A stretch of 64,000 nucleotides of DNA from UJ101 sp965262705 (GCA_965262705.1 OZ253556.1:1240001-1304000); one strand, 5' to 3'. Positions 1-9,691 are shown, counted from the first letter of the stretch. Translations and numbers: made by a program. The notes: generated by a model from the letters alone, not told the origin.

Positions 1-45
1 ACTTCGACAGGCTCAGTAACCACTTGTCGAAGTAGGGAAGCATTT
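1..45. repeat. REP-like palindrome CTTCGACAGGCTCAG type with MITE debris
   Basis: Two inverted halves (ACTTCGACAGGCTCAGT and CACTTGTCGAAGT) form a short palindrome. The same CTGAG..TCGAAG module recurs inside MITEs near 11.1, 42.0 and 60.6 kb and inside the IS at 62.5 and 63.5 kb. The next bases resemble the interior of the MITE family. Confidence 0.6.
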
Positions 46-66
46 TGAAGCTAAATGCTTTAATAT

Positions 67-927
67 TTAAGATATTTTTGTATTATACAAACGTCTCAAC
101 ATATTTTTTAAACTGGCTTGCCATTTCGGAATTTTTATTCCAAAAGTTTTTTTAATCTTCGTTTTGTCAAGAACAGAGTAAAGAGGTCGTTGGGCTAATG
201 AAGGATAATCTGCCGCAGACATTTCATCAACCGTTACGTTCATTTTTTTTATATTAAAGATCGTTCGGGCAAATTCGCTCCAAGTGGTCTCCCCTTCGTT
301 AGTATAATGAAAAATTCCAAAAAAATTTAAATCTTTATCGATAATTTTAAATAACATTTGTGCTAAATCTTTTGCATAAGTAGGCGTGTTCCATTGATCG
401 TTTACCACGCTTACTAGAGGGGCCTCTCGCCCGAGGTGCAGCATCGCTTTAACAAAATTATTTCCATATTCAGAATACAATCCAGCAGTTCGTATAATAT
501 AAGTGTTGGGATTATATCTTATTGCGCTTTTTTCACCCTTAGCTTTGCTTTGACCATAAATATTTACAGGTTGTACGTTATCCGTTTCTTTATAAGGGGT
601 TCTTGAAATACCCGAAAAAACATAATCGGTCGATAGGTGAATTAAATTGACTTTATTCATGTTGCAAGCCTTAGCCAAATTCTCTACGGCTTCTGCATTG
701 ACAAGAAAGGCTTTTTTAGGTTCTTGTTCTGCTTTATCCACCGCAGTATACGCCGCGGTATTGATACAATAATCCCACCCGTTGGAAAGAATAGCTGCTA
801 CTTTTTTAAAATCTGTTAAGTCTACTTCTTCATGAGAAACAAAAACTATATGATGTTTTGTTTCCAATCGCTGCAAAGTTTTTCCTAATTGGCTGTCAGC
901 ACCTAAAATCAAAATAGTTTTTTTCAT
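67..927 (-). CDS. rfbD: dTDP-4-dehydrorhamnose reductase
   Basis: This cytoplasmic NAD(P)H-dependent enzyme makes the last step of dTDP-L-rhamnose synthesis, used for surface polysaccharide. The 286-residue protein has the usual length. It shows an N-terminal Rossmann loop GADSQLG (residues 9-15), STDYVF (99-104) and the catalytic Tyr-xxx-Lys pair Y124/K128 in YGQSKAKGE, typical of the RmlD group of extended short-chain dehydrogenases. A Lys-rich C-terminus is also usual. No other rhamnose genes lie in the window; they may be beyond the left edge. The downstream side (before base 67) is repeat debris. The start at 927 is the only good Met before the Rossmann strand. Confidence 0.93.
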   Translation of the reverse strand: MKKTILILGADSQLGKTLQRLETKHHIVFVSHEEVDLTDFKKVAAILSNGWDYCINTAAYTAVDKAEQEPKKAFLVNAEAVENLAKACNMNKVNLIHLSTDYVFSGISRTPYKETDNVQPVNIYGQSKAKGEKSAIRYNPNTYIIRTAGLYSEYGNNFVKAMLHLGREAPLVSVVNDQWNTPTYAKDLAQMLFKIIDKDLNFFGIFHYTNEGETTWSEFARTIFNIKKMNVTVDEMSAADYPSLAQRPLYSVLDKTKIKKTFGIKIPKWQASLKNMLRRLYNTKIS

Positions 928-1072
928 TAATTAAGGTATTTTTTCGCTTTAATGGAAGCAAAATAATCGAAGTGGTTTACAAAAATACTATCTATTTTTT
1001 ATTGATGTATTATTTTTTTCGTTTATTCTTAACAACAAAGAGGATAAAAAATATAGGCAGTTGCAGAGCCAT

Positions 1073-3258
1073 TTATAAATTAATGCTTATAAAAACACCG
1101 TCGGGTCGATTTTCAAATTTTAAAAAAAGTGTTTTTGTATCCTTATTCCATTTAGATTTTATTAGAGAATATGTTACATTGTTCACATCTTTTATATGAA
1201 TTGATTTTGGTTTTCTGGGGAGTGAAATTTGCATTGCATTTATTGTTTTTGCTGGGCTTCTTGCTATGAAATTATAATGATTCTTATCAAAAGTTTCATT
1301 ATAGACTCTTGCCGCTGAGGCCAATACTTTTGGCCTTTTTGTAGAATGATTTTCTTTTATGTCATAAAGAAAAGCCTGCTGACCAGGATAAACCGTTTTT
1401 TTATCTAGTATAGGAAGTTCAGAATTATACAAATCAATTACCGGTCCTTGAATAACTAACGAATCTTTTTTTGGGCTTTCTTCCATTACCGAGGCGATAT
1501 GATAAACTCCCCTTTTAAGATAAAAGTGATTTTTAAATTGAAGTTTACTACCTTTAATCCGTTCTTCATAAGCCTTTCTAATTAAATTCAAATAGCTCGA
1601 ATCTCCATCTTTTTGAAGTACGAACTTCTTAGGGTTTTCTCTTAAAACATATACTGCCCCTTTCTCCAATTGAAACTTTGTCTCAACTTTTTCTGGATGA
1701 ATATTAATAGATGAAATAAATGTGCTGAAGGAGTATCAAAATTATTGCTATTGCTGTTCCACCATTCTCGTACCTTCTGATAGGGGTCGTTATCCGCTCC
1801 ACAATAAATGAGAACACCGCCTTTTTTCACCCAATCAACTATATATTGATGACTTTCTTCTAATAAAGGCTTCATATTCGCATAACTCATGATGAGAACT
1901 TTAACGTTTTGAAGCGCTTCTTCATACTTCAAATTTTCAATATGAACAATTTGCAGTGGAATTCCTCTTTTTATAAGCGGCAAAGTTTGTCCATAAAAAT
2001 TGGAAATTAATGGAACACTATATTCTTTATCAGCAGCAAATGATTGGAACATCATTGAATTTGCCATAAGTATCCCAATGCCCTGTGAGCCGTTCACTTT
2101 ATTTGTCGAAACAGGCATATCATTTAAACTGTTAATCATAATTTGCATTTGCGTAGCATAGTCTTTAGGAATGAAAGTTTCATTTCCGTTTTCCGAAGTT
2201 TTATAACGCTTCGTATAAATTCGTTCCGGCCAAGGCATTACTTCAAAACGATTAATCGTAGGATATAATAATTTAGCAGTAAACGTAGCTTCATAATTTC
2301 TTTTATACTCCTCCCAATCCCTTATACCGTCTTCAATCGGGTCGGTTAATAGGTAAACTTCTCTGTGGGTAGGTTTTATCATTGAAATCATAGTATTATA
2401 CTCCAAAAAAGCCGTTTCAAAAACCCTTTCTTTTCGTTTCCCGTTAAAATAATTCGGTACTCGAGCCGTATTTGTCCACACCTGTGCAATGTAACCGTCA
2501 ATGCTTTTTAGAGAAGCTAAACTGGCTTCAGGGCTGACAATCTGCCATGCCGTATAATTAATCAGCGAATGCGTAGGAATAAAAACCTTTACCTTTATTC
2601 CTTTAAGCTCTCCATAACTTTTAGCATATTCTGAAATTTCTTTTATCGCATGGTAAAATAGATGATACTTTAGTTTATTTGACAAATAGGTGTTTTCCGG
2701 TGATTTATCCTGTGGCTCCCATTCAAAACCGTAAAAGGTTTTCCATTCTTTTTTAAACATTTCACTGTAGCCTGCACGTGCCCAAAATTCAGGCTCTTCT
2801 AAATAAATTGTGGAAATTCCTGCGTCTATTGCTTTTTTTACTACTTCACTTTTTAAATAACTTTTGAACGATTCTACTGGAACTACATACGGGCTTAATT
2901 TATTGTGCATAATCGCTGTGCCCTCTTGCTCAACTTGAGCTACATCAAAATGATTTTTACCGTCCCATTTTCCTGAGTAATAATCCATATAATCTCCCCA
3001 TGCAATGCCGGTCATAAACTGTGTTTGATACCCTCGTTTTCTCCATGATTCTACTCTATCATTAAAAGAAAGACCCTCTTTTTCACGTATTCCGTAAACA
3101 ACTGCAGCATCTGCTCTAACATCTATTTCGGGCAGCCACTTCGAAGACGTTTGAAAAATGGTTTTAGGTAAAGAGGTTATTTTTTCTTGTTCTTTTATTG
3201 ATGGTTTTTTGCAAGATCCCCATAAAATAAGTCCTGCAATGAGTAGATATTTCTTCAT
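1073..3258 (-). pseudogene. Large secreted lipoprotein, glycoside-hydrolase-like, broken by a frameshift
   Basis: I do not recognise the family with certainty. The first 513 or so codons start with a lipoprotein signal (MKKYLLIAGLILWGSC, lipobox Cys16). A region rich in aromatic and acidic residues follows (YLEEPEFWARAGY, MPWPERIY), like a TIM-barrel glycosidase, and then a segment resembling the glutamine-amidotransferase-like domain of some beta-galactosidases (VLIYCGADNDPYQKVREWW). The reading frame then shifts. A second frame continues as FISSINIHPEKVETKFQLEKGAVYVL and runs to 1073 as a beta-rich C-terminal domain. Losing one T from a short T run (AAA on the plus strand at 1718-1720) explains the break exactly; restoring it gives one protein of about 729 residues. 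It could be a real mutation or a sequencing error. The C-terminal part has no convincing start of its own. Confidence 0.75.
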
Positions 3259-3332
3259 TGCTTATAAATTAGGGCACAAGTTACTATTTAATATTAAAAA
3301 AGTCATATTTTTAAATATAAAAAACAGAGGCC

Positions 3333-3481
3333 TTTAACTCACGCTGACTTTAGCTTGCGCTGACTTTCAGTTCGGTTCAGTTGCAAAAAACGCTTTAACA
3401 ATAAAATGCAACACCTGAAAAGAGACATATTAAAGCAATCCGTGGAATGTGTGGAAGCTTTTCATTTTTTGAGAAGGAAGT
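3333..3481. repeat. Degenerate MITE and 'CTTACGCTGACTTGCAGTT' repeat debris
   Basis: The gap holds scrambled pieces of the MITE family: a run of ACTCACGCTGACTTT, GTTGCAAAAAACGCTTTAAC and TTTTTTGAGAAGGAAG. Matching ends and a target duplication are not visible, so this is an old, rearranged copy. No gene is visible in it. Confidence 0.65.
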
Positions 3482-3494
3482 AGCTAAAAGTCTT

Positions 3495-4892
3495 TTATAT
3501 AAATTCTCTAGGATCAGTTATTACTCCCGTAATAGCAGCAGCAGCAACTGTATAAGGGCTTGCTAGAAGTGTACGAGATCCAGGGCCTTGTCTTCCTTCA
3601 AAATTTCGATTTGAAGCACTTACGGCATATTTGCCAGCGGGGACCTTATCTTCATTCATGGCAAGGCAAGCAGAGCATCCTGGCTGACGAAGAGAAAATC
3701 CGGCTTCTGTCAAGATATTCAATAGTCCTTCTTCTTGAATTTGTTCTTCCACTTTATGCGACCCAGGGACAAGCCATGCGGTAATATTTTCTGCTTTTTT
3801 CTTTCCTTTTATTATAGCGGCAAATGCCCTAAAATCTTCAATCCGTCCATTAGTGCAGCTGCCTATAAATATATAATCTACTTTTTTTCCTAGCATAGAT
3901 TGCCCTTCTTCATATCCCATGTAAGCTAATGATTTTTTATACGTGGTTTCACTTTCTCTGGCTTCGGATACTGCAGGTATTTTTTGACGGATACCTATTC
4001 CCATTCCAGGATTAGTACCATAGGTAATCATAGGCTCAATAGCCAGTGCATCAAAAATATATTCCTTATCAAAGGTAGCATCTGAGTCTGTTTTCAGAGT
4101 TTTCCAGTACGTAATTAGTTCTTCCCACTTCTCACCTTTTGGCGCTTTTTCTCTTCCATTTATATAGTTAAAAGTAGTTAGGTCAGGGGCTATCATACCT
4201 CCTCTTGCACCACTTTCAATACTTAGATTACAGACGGTCATCCGCCCTTCCATGGTCATATTTTCAAAAACTTCACCAGCATATTCTATGAAATGCCCAG
4301 TACCTCCCGCTGTTGTAATTTGAGAAATAATATACAGCGCTACATCTTTTGGCGTTACGCCTCGTCCTAGTTTTCCATCTATGGTAATGCGCATTTTCTT
4401 AGGCTTGGGCTGCATAATACATTGTGAAGATAACACCATTTCTACCTCAGAGGTGCCGATACCAAAGGCGACCGCACCAAAAGCCCCATGGGTAGAGGTA
4501 TGCGAATCTCCGCAAACAATGGTCATTCCGGGTAATGTAATGCCATTTTCAGGACCAATAACATGTACAATTCCGTTTTTTTTGTGTCCCAGCCCCCAGT
4601 GAGAAATGCCGTATTTACGTGTGTTTTCCTCTAAAGTCTTTAACTGATTAGCCGATAAGGGGTCGCTTACGGAGAGATGTTGATTTAATGTCGGCGTATT
4701 ATGATCGGCTGTGGCAAATGTACGTTTAGGATACATTACTTTTAATGCTCTTTTTTCTAATCCAAGAAAAGCTACAGGAGAAGTTACTTCGTGGATTAAA
4801 TGGCGGTCAATAAAAAGTATATCAGGACCCTTTTCTACCTTTCGTACCACGTGAGCATCCCATACCTTGTCAAATAATGTTCTTTTACTCAT
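3495..4892 (-). CDS. leuC: 3-isopropylmalate dehydratase, large subunit
   Basis: Large subunit of isopropylmalate isomerase, the second step of leucine synthesis; it needs LeuD as partner. At 465 residues it is full length. The three cysteine ligands of the [4Fe-4S] cluster are in place: C346 in IGSCTNGR and C406/C409 in PGCSACLAMNEDKVPAG. DSHTSTHGAFGAVAFGIG (about 129-146) is a family signature. The gene stands alone: no leuA, leuB or leuD is next to it, and the ilv operon is 34 kb away, although these genes are often joined in Bacteroidota. It lies between a broken lipoprotein gene and a restriction-modification pair, with repeat debris on both sides, so the neighbourhood looks rearranged. 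Confidence 0.97.
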   Translation of the reverse strand: MSKRTLFDKVWDAHVVRKVEKGPDILFIDRHLIHEVTSPVAFLGLEKRALKVMYPKRTFATADHNTPTLNQHLSVSDPLSANQLKTLEENTRKYGISHWGLGHKKNGIVHVIGPENGITLPGMTIVCGDSHTSTHGAFGAVAFGIGTSEVEMVLSSQCIMQPKPKKMRITIDGKLGRGVTPKDVALYIISQITTAGGTGHFIEYAGEVFENMTMEGRMTVCNLSIESGARGGMIAPDLTTFNYINGREKAPKGEKWEELITYWKTLKTDSDATFDKEYIFDALAIEPMITYGTNPGMGIGIRQKIPAVSEARESETTYKKSLAYMGYEEGQSMLGKKVDYIFIGSCTNGRIEDFRAFAAIIKGKKKAENITAWLVPGSHKVEEQIQEEGLLNILTEAGFSLRQPGCSACLAMNEDKVPAGKYAVSASNRNFEGRQGPGSRTLLASPYTVAAAAITGVITDPREFI

Positions 4893-5002
4893 TTTAGATT
4901 TATTTTAATAGTTTAAAATAACTCATTGAGTTACAAAGTTAATATTTTTAAATTTGTTAAAAAATACAAGGCTGAGGCAAAGGGTTAGTTAAGGCTTAAA
5001 TT

Positions 5003-5122
5003 TTGTACTTCGGCAAGCTCGGCTACCGAAAATTAAAATCCTAACAACCAAAGGGTCGCTCCAGCATTTAATTTTTATCGAGCGTCGCATTTTATCGCTA
5101 AAGTGCTTTTTGCAACGGTCTC
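5003..5122. mobile_element. MITE copy, one end truncated
   Basis: The right end is intact (TTTTTGCAACGGTCTC). The interior hairpin sequence and the GCTAAAGTGC stretch match other copies. The left part is replaced by a CGGCAAGCTCGGC palindrome. It lies between leuC and the restriction endonuclease gene. Confidence 0.75.
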
Positions 5123-5152
5123 GACTTGATCATTTAGCATTGGCAAAAGTAA

Positions 5153-5914
5153 TTACTTTTCAATAATTTCATATTTACAACTTTTTTTCAATACGATACT
5201 ATTATAATCGTTAATATCTGTAAAATCAAATTGCCACAAGAGATAATTGTCCCCTCTTTTTTCAAAAAATAATGTTTTTACTTTCTTTTGAGTATGATGA
5301 GACCATTGCCTAAACGGGTAATATCGTTGTCTAATAATGACGTTATCGGTTTTACTATTCTTAGCCTCTATCAATACAACTTGGCTCTTTCCCTCATATC
5401 CTGCATCTACTTCTGTCTGCACACCCTTTTGTTCTATTTTTTGATTTCCTACTTTGAAAGAAAATTCAGGGGTATATTTTCTTCCTCTAATCGTTAATAC
5501 TAACGTATCATCTTCTATAAAAGTTCTGATAATACTAACCGCATACGCAAAATCAAGGTGTTGCATTTCAGAGTCTCCAACCGAAGAAGTATCCAGATGA
5601 AAGTTTAATTTATAAGGATATATTTTTACACTATCACTAATTTCAGGAATATCAATATACCCCTCTCCTTTAACAATCGCATATTCACCATTTTTTATAG
5701 GAAGTAAAAACAAATGATTATCAATAAATAGCTGTGGTCTATCTTCTCGTTTATCTTGTTTACAAAGAATACGGACTTCTCTTTCGTTCGTTTTTTTAAA
5801 GTGGGAAGTTGCACTCTTTATTTGGTCTGCATTAATGATGTATGGCTTATGATCAAAATTATGCTGATGAATTTTAAACTTATCAAAAATAGCTTTCCAA
5901 GAATTATGATTCAT
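5153..5914 (-). CDS. Probable type II restriction endonuclease (PD-(D/E)xK fold)
   Basis: A 253-residue protein that I cannot place in a named family. Its position directly after a DNA methyltransferase gene (10 bp gap, same strand) and a candidate nuclease centre suggest the restriction partner. The centre reads EVD (E168, D170), then a short loop and VVLIEAKN with E183 and K185, which fits the D/E-(x)n-ExK core of PD-(D/E)xK nucleases. The first 100 residues have no obvious motif, and the C-terminus is Lys-rich and aromatic (NYLLWQFDF). The reading frame is intact. A non-nuclease function is possible. Recognition sequence: unknown. Confidence 0.7.
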   Translation of the reverse strand: MNHNSWKAIFDKFKIHQHNFDHKPYIINADQIKSATSHFKKTNEREVRILCKQDKREDRPQLFIDNHLFLLPIKNGEYAIVKGEGYIDIPEISDSVKIYPYKLNFHLDTSSVGDSEMQHLDFAYAVSIIRTFIEDDTLVLTIRGRKYTPEFSFKVGNQKIEQKGVQTEVDAGYEGKSQVVLIEAKNSKTDNVIIRQRYYPFRQWSHHTQKKVKTLFFEKRGDNYLLWQFDFTDINDYNSIVLKKSCKYEIIEK

Positions 5915-5924
5915 AATATGTTTG

Positions 5925-6770
5925 TTAAAAAAGTGTTTGCATGCTAATTATTTTTTTAAACCTTTTTAAGGTTAATGCTATATAATCTTTATTTATATCT
6001 ACTCCGATATATTTTCTACCTACTAGTTTACAAGCAACCCCAGTGGTTCCACTGCCATTAAACGGGTCTAAGACAATAGCATCTTCTTTCGTTGAAGAAA
6101 GTATAATACGCTTGAGGAGCGCCAGGGGTTTTTGTGTTGGATGTTTTCCAAATTCCTTTTCCTCTTTCTTTGGAGTAGGAATAGACCAAACTGACCTCAT
6201 TTGCTTATGGGGCTTTTTAATTTTATCTTCAGCAAAAGCCCCCTCTTTCATTTGTTTATAATTAAACGTGTGTTTTACCTTCTTCTTTTTCTTCGCCCAA
6301 ATAAGCGTTTCATGGCTATGAGCAAAAGTAGTGCAGGCTAAGTTAGGAGCTGCATTAGGCTTAAACCAAGATATATCGTTCAAGATATGGAATCCAAGTT
6401 TTTGTAATACGTAGCCGCATTGATAAATACTGTGCAAAGTGCCACTAATCCAAATCGTCCCCTCAGGTTTTAGTATTCTTTTACATTCAGTAATCCAGGT
6501 TTCATGGAACAGAGTATCATTTACAAATCCATTACTTTTATCCCACGTTCCTTTATTTACGCTTACCCTTTTGCCTGCATGGCAACTTACTCCATCGTTA
6601 GAGAGCATATAAGGAGGGTCTGCAAAAATCATATCTACATAATTTTCAGGAAAACTTGACATAATTTCTAAACAATCCCCCTTATAAAGGCATAACCCTT
6701 GCTCATTAAATATAGGCTCTTTGGTGCTCAAAACGTCATGTTCTATGTCATTAATTGTTATGTCTTGCAT
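5925..6770 (-). CDS. Site-specific DNA adenine methyltransferase, beta class, DpnA-like
   Basis: This enzyme transfers a methyl group from S-adenosylmethionine to adenine N6 in DNA. The motif order is that of the beta class: catalytic DPPY (51-54) comes first, then KHPTQKP (209-215) and the AdoMet-binding DPFNGSGTTG (235-244). The layout around DPPY (FADPPYMLSN, then a VSVNKGTWDK segment, WISGTLHSIY and NDISWFKPNAAPNL) is strikingly like DpnA, the second methyltransferase of the DpnII (GATC) system. That comparison comes from memory, and the target here is not established. At 281 residues it is full length. The gene order, methylase first and endonuclease second, would let protection appear before cutting. 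Confidence 0.93.
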   Translation of the reverse strand: MQDITINDIEHDVLSTKEPIFNEQGLCLYKGDCLEIMSSFPENYVDMIFADPPYMLSNDGVSCHAGKRVSVNKGTWDKSNGFVNDTLFHETWITECKRILKPEGTIWISGTLHSIYQCGYVLQKLGFHILNDISWFKPNAAPNLACTTFAHSHETLIWAKKKKKVKHTFNYKQMKEGAFAEDKIKKPHKQMRSVWSIPTPKKEEKEFGKHPTQKPLALLKRIILSSTKEDAIVLDPFNGSGTTGVACKLVGRKYIGVDINKDYIALTLKRFKKIISMQTLF

Positions 6771-6784
6771 TTTTTTATAGTTTT

Positions 6785-6847
6785 TTATCCCTCTGTTGCC
6801 GGCATTTTGACTAAAAAAGGATTGTCATTCCAAATAGAGCGTATCAT
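6785..6847 (-). CDS. Tiny ORF ahead of the methyltransferase gene
   Basis: A 20-codon frame (MIRSIWNDNPFLVKMPATEG) ends 14 bp before the methyltransferase start, on the same strand. It could be a leader ORF, the stump of a lost gene, or chance. It shows no helix-turn-helix and is too short to be a restriction controller protein. Only its position supports it. Confidence 0.25.
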   Translation of the reverse strand: MIRSIWNDNPFLVKMPATEG

Positions 6848-6866
6848 TTTTTTGTTATAATTGTAA

Positions 6867-7075
6867 GAGACCTTTAGCTTACGCTGACTTGCAATTCAGT
6901 TCCTCGAGAGTCGTATTTTTTTGCTAAAGTGCTTTGTGAAAAGGTATCATAATTACAAAAGTAAATAATTTTTGTTAATAATAATTTGAGACCGTTGCAG
7001 AATACACAAATAAAGAGACCGTTAGTTCCGCTGACTTTCAGTTGCAAAAAGCACTTTAGCAAAGGGCTCCTAAAT
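6867..7075. repeat. Nested, degenerate MITE pieces
   Basis: Two stacked fragments. One runs from GAGACCTTTAGC (6867) to AAAAGGTATC (near 6949). The other begins GAGACCGTTGCAGAA (near 6989) and breaks into GACTTTCAGTTGCAAAAAGCAC. Both carry the CGCTGACTT insertion module. No gene is visible. Confidence 0.65.
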
Positions 7076-7192
7076 TTACAAAGACAAGGTTCTTTTTTTA
7101 GCCGAGTTGGGATTAGTTTGCATGGGCGTTGAATTACCTTTGGCGACTGAACTGTAATTCAGCAAAGTTAAAAGTATCTTTTTTTAAACTAT

Positions 7193-7380
7193 GAGACCGT
7201 TGCAAAAAGCACGCTAACAAAAAAATGCTTGTATTGAGTTTGCCGAAATGCAACGCCCGATAAAAATTAAACACCGGAGCAACCTTTTGGTTGTGAGGAT
7301 TTTAATTTTTTGAGAAGGAAGCAGTTTGAAGTTAGAGTGCTTTCTTTTTCATTCTTTTTTATTTGTTATGCAACGGTCTC
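7193..7380. mobile_element. MITE copy with intact ends and target duplication ACTAT
   Basis: It begins GAGACCGTTGCA and ends TGCAACGGTCTC. ACTAT is repeated exactly at 7188-7192 and 7381-7385, as a 5-bp target-site duplication. The inner part has the hairpin region of the family. The right flank carries the promoter box of the following peptidase gene. Confidence 0.93.
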
Positions 7381-7382
7381 AC

Positions 7383-7390
7383 TATATTTG
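7383..7390 (+). promoter_or_regulatory. Candidate -7 promoter box TATATTTG
   Basis: Matches the Bacteroidota consensus TAnnTTTG, 16 bp before the preferred start of the peptidase gene. A TTTG at 7362-7365 could act as the -33 box, but it lies inside the MITE and the 17-bp spacing is a little short. If used, half of the promoter is supplied by the MITE. Confidence 0.45.
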
Positions 7391-7406
7391 TAATAAAAAA
7401 ATTGAA

Positions 7407-9566
7407 ATGTGCAAAAAATCCTATTTATATCTATTGGCTTTTTTGGTATTTTTTAATGCCGGAACATACGCTCAGGTTATCAATGAAAAAGCAACATACA
7501 AAATGAATAAGAAAGAGAATACAACGGCGCCTCAGGCAAAGGAGGTTAAACATCCCATAACCTTACATGGCGATACTCGTATAGATCCTTATTATTGGAT
7601 GAACCAACGTGAAAATCCTGAGGTGATTCATTATCTAAAACAGGAAAACGCGTATTGTGATCGTGTTTTAAAGCATACGGAGGATTTTCAAGAGCAGTTG
7701 TTTGAGGAAATGAAAGGAAGAATTAAAAAGGATGATGAAAGCGTACCGTACAAACTTAATGGATATTGGTATAAAACTCGTTATGAAAAAGATAAAGAAT
7801 ATCCGGTGTTTATTCGATATAAAGATTCTATGAGCAACCAACCGGAAATGATGTTTGACGCCAACAAAATGGCAAAAGGACATGCATATTTCCGTCTAAG
7901 TGGAATTAAAATAAGTGATGATAATCAATTAGCAGCCTTTTCAACGGATACTTTGGGGAGAAGAATTTATACGTTACAATTTAAGAATTTACAAACGGGC
8001 GAAATACTCCCCGATAAAATCGAGAACACCACAGGCTCAGCCACATGGGCTTCGGATAATAAAACCGTTTTCTATACCCGAAAGGATAAAGCCTTACGCC
8101 CTTTTCAGGTTTATAAGCATGTTTTAGGTACGAATCCAAAAAGTGATGTACTGGTTTTTCATGAAAAGGACGAAACCTTTGATGTAAATGTTTATAAAAC
8201 GAAGTCTCGTAAGTATATTATGCTTTCTTCATACAATACGGTTTCAGATGAATATCGTTTTATTAAAGCTGATGAACCCGAAGCTGAATTTCAAATTATT
8301 CAACCGCGTGAGCGGGGTTTAGAGTATAGCGTTTCACATTACAAAAACGATTTTTATATCGTTACCAACAAAGATAAGGCGTCCAATTTTAAACTAATGA
8401 AAACGCCCGTTACTGCTACTTCAAAAGAAAATTGGATAGATATTATTCCCCATAGAGCGGATACCTTCCTAGAAGATATTGAAATTTTTGATGATTATTT
8501 GGTAGTGGAAGAACGAACGAATGGTTTGTTGAGGATGAATATCAAACGATGGGATCAATCAGAAGATTATTATATATCTTTCCTCGAAGAAACATACACT
8601 GCCTCTATTGGGTTTAATCCTGATTTTAGCGCTAAAAAATTGCGTTATCACTACAGTTCAATGACCACACCCGCTTCGGTGATTGATTATGACTTGGTAA
8701 CACGAACTAAGGAGGTAAAAAAAGAACAACAAGTTTTAGACCCTTCGTTTAATAAAAAAAATTATGTTTCAGAGCGAATTTGGGCAACTGCAAAAGATGG
8801 AAAAAAAATACCTATCTCTCTTGTGAGGAGAAAAGATACGAAGCCAAGCAAAAATACGCCGCTTTTGCTTTATGGTTACGGTTCTTATGGATACACTATT
8901 GACCCTTACTTCAGTTCGGTGCGTTTGAGTCTTCTTGACCGTGGATTTATTTATGCGATTGCACACATTCGAGGCTCTGAGTATTTAGGAAGGGGGTGGT
9001 ATGAAGATGGAAAAATGCTCCATAAAATGAATACTTTTACCGATTTTATTGCCTGTGCAGAGCACTTGGTAAAGCAGCAATATACTTCCTCGTCACACCT
9101 TTACGCCATGGGCGGATCCGCAGGCGGGCTACTTATAGGAGCGGTGCTCAACTTAACCCATCACCTATTTAATGGCGCCGTCGCATCAGTTCCTTTTGTA
9201 GATGTAGTAACGACAATGATGGACGAATCTATTCCACTTACAACGGGTGAGTTTGATGAATGGGGAAATCCGAAAAACAAAACCTATTACGATTATATGC
9301 TACAATATTCACCTTATGATAATGTAAAAGAAAAAGATTATCCTAGTTTGCTGGTAACTACCGGGCTGCATGATTCGCAGGTACAATATTGGGAGCCGGC
9401 CAAATGGGTGGCAAAATTGAGAAAATTAAAAACAGATACAAATAAACTCTTATTAAAGACGAATATGGAGGCAGGGCATAGTGGCGCATCAGGGCGATTT
9501 AAAAGTTTGAAAGAAACAGCACTTGAATATTCTTTTTTACTCGATTTAGAAAATATTAAATCATAA
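7407..9566 (+). CDS. ptrB: Prolyl oligopeptidase family protein, oligopeptidase B type (S9A)
   Basis: A serine peptidase that cuts short peptides, probably after basic residues if it is a true oligopeptidase B. From the start at 7407 it has 719 residues, with a signal-like N-terminus (MCKKSYLYLLAFLVFFNAG) and an Ala-Gln junction, so export to the periplasm is likely. The N-terminal half is the beta-propeller region (RIDPYYWMNQREN near the start). The C-terminal alpha/beta hydrolase holds the triad: Ser571 in GGSAGG, Asp656 in GLHDSQV and His691 in EAGHSG. The longer open frame starting at 7326 lies inside the MITE, so I prefer 7407, where the signal peptide begins. Confidence 0.92.
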   Translation: MCKKSYLYLLAFLVFFNAGTYAQVINEKATYKMNKKENTTAPQAKEVKHPITLHGDTRIDPYYWMNQRENPEVIHYLKQENAYCDRVLKHTEDFQEQLFEEMKGRIKKDDESVPYKLNGYWYKTRYEKDKEYPVFIRYKDSMSNQPEMMFDANKMAKGHAYFRLSGIKISDDNQLAAFSTDTLGRRIYTLQFKNLQTGEILPDKIENTTGSATWASDNKTVFYTRKDKALRPFQVYKHVLGTNPKSDVLVFHEKDETFDVNVYKTKSRKYIMLSSYNTVSDEYRFIKADEPEAEFQIIQPRERGLEYSVSHYKNDFYIVTNKDKASNFKLMKTPVTATSKENWIDIIPHRADTFLEDIEIFDDYLVVEERTNGLLRMNIKRWDQSEDYYISFLEETYTASIGFNPDFSAKKLRYHYSSMTTPASVIDYDLVTRTKEVKKEQQVLDPSFNKKNYVSERIWATAKDGKKIPISLVRRKDTKPSKNTPLLLYGYGSYGYTIDPYFSSVRLSLLDRGFIYAIAHIRGSEYLGRGWYEDGKMLHKMNTFTDFIACAEHLVKQQYTSSSHLYAMGGSAGGLLIGAVLNLTHHLFNGAVASVPFVDVVTTMMDESIPLTTGEFDEWGNPKNKTYYDYMLQYSPYDNVKEKDYPSLLVTTGLHDSQVQYWEPAKWVAKLRKLKTDTNKLLLKTNMEAGHSGASGRFKSLKETALEYSFLLDLENIKS

Positions 9567-9613
9567 AATAACGAGACTTTTCGTAGTAAGGATCTCTTAT
9601 TACGATTATTTAT

Positions 9614-9689
9614 GAGACCGTTGCAAAACGCATAAAAAAGCATGAAAAAGAAAGCAGTTTGAAGTTAGAGTGCTTTTTGCAACGGTCTC
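9614..9689. mobile_element. Internally deleted MITE copy with target duplication ATTTAT
   Basis: Only 76 bp remain between GAGACCGTTGCA and TGCAACGGTCTC; most of the interior is gone. The flanks repeat ATTTAT (9608-9613 and 9690-9695). The right duplication contains the complement of the purA stop codon, so the element landed exactly at the 3' end of purA. Confidence 0.92.
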
Positions 9690-9691
9690 AT

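Noticed and set aside
1073..1669. Separate 198-residue gene
   Set aside because: It continues the preceding lipoprotein frame after a one-base shift and has no start signals of its own.
4893..4935. Leucine leader peptide before leuC (MSYFKLLK)
   Set aside because: Only two Leu codons and no terminator-antiterminator set; it ends just before the leuC start by chance.
7326..7406. Longer N-terminus for the S9 peptidase
   Set aside because: This stretch is MITE sequence. The signal peptide begins at 7407, after the promoter box.
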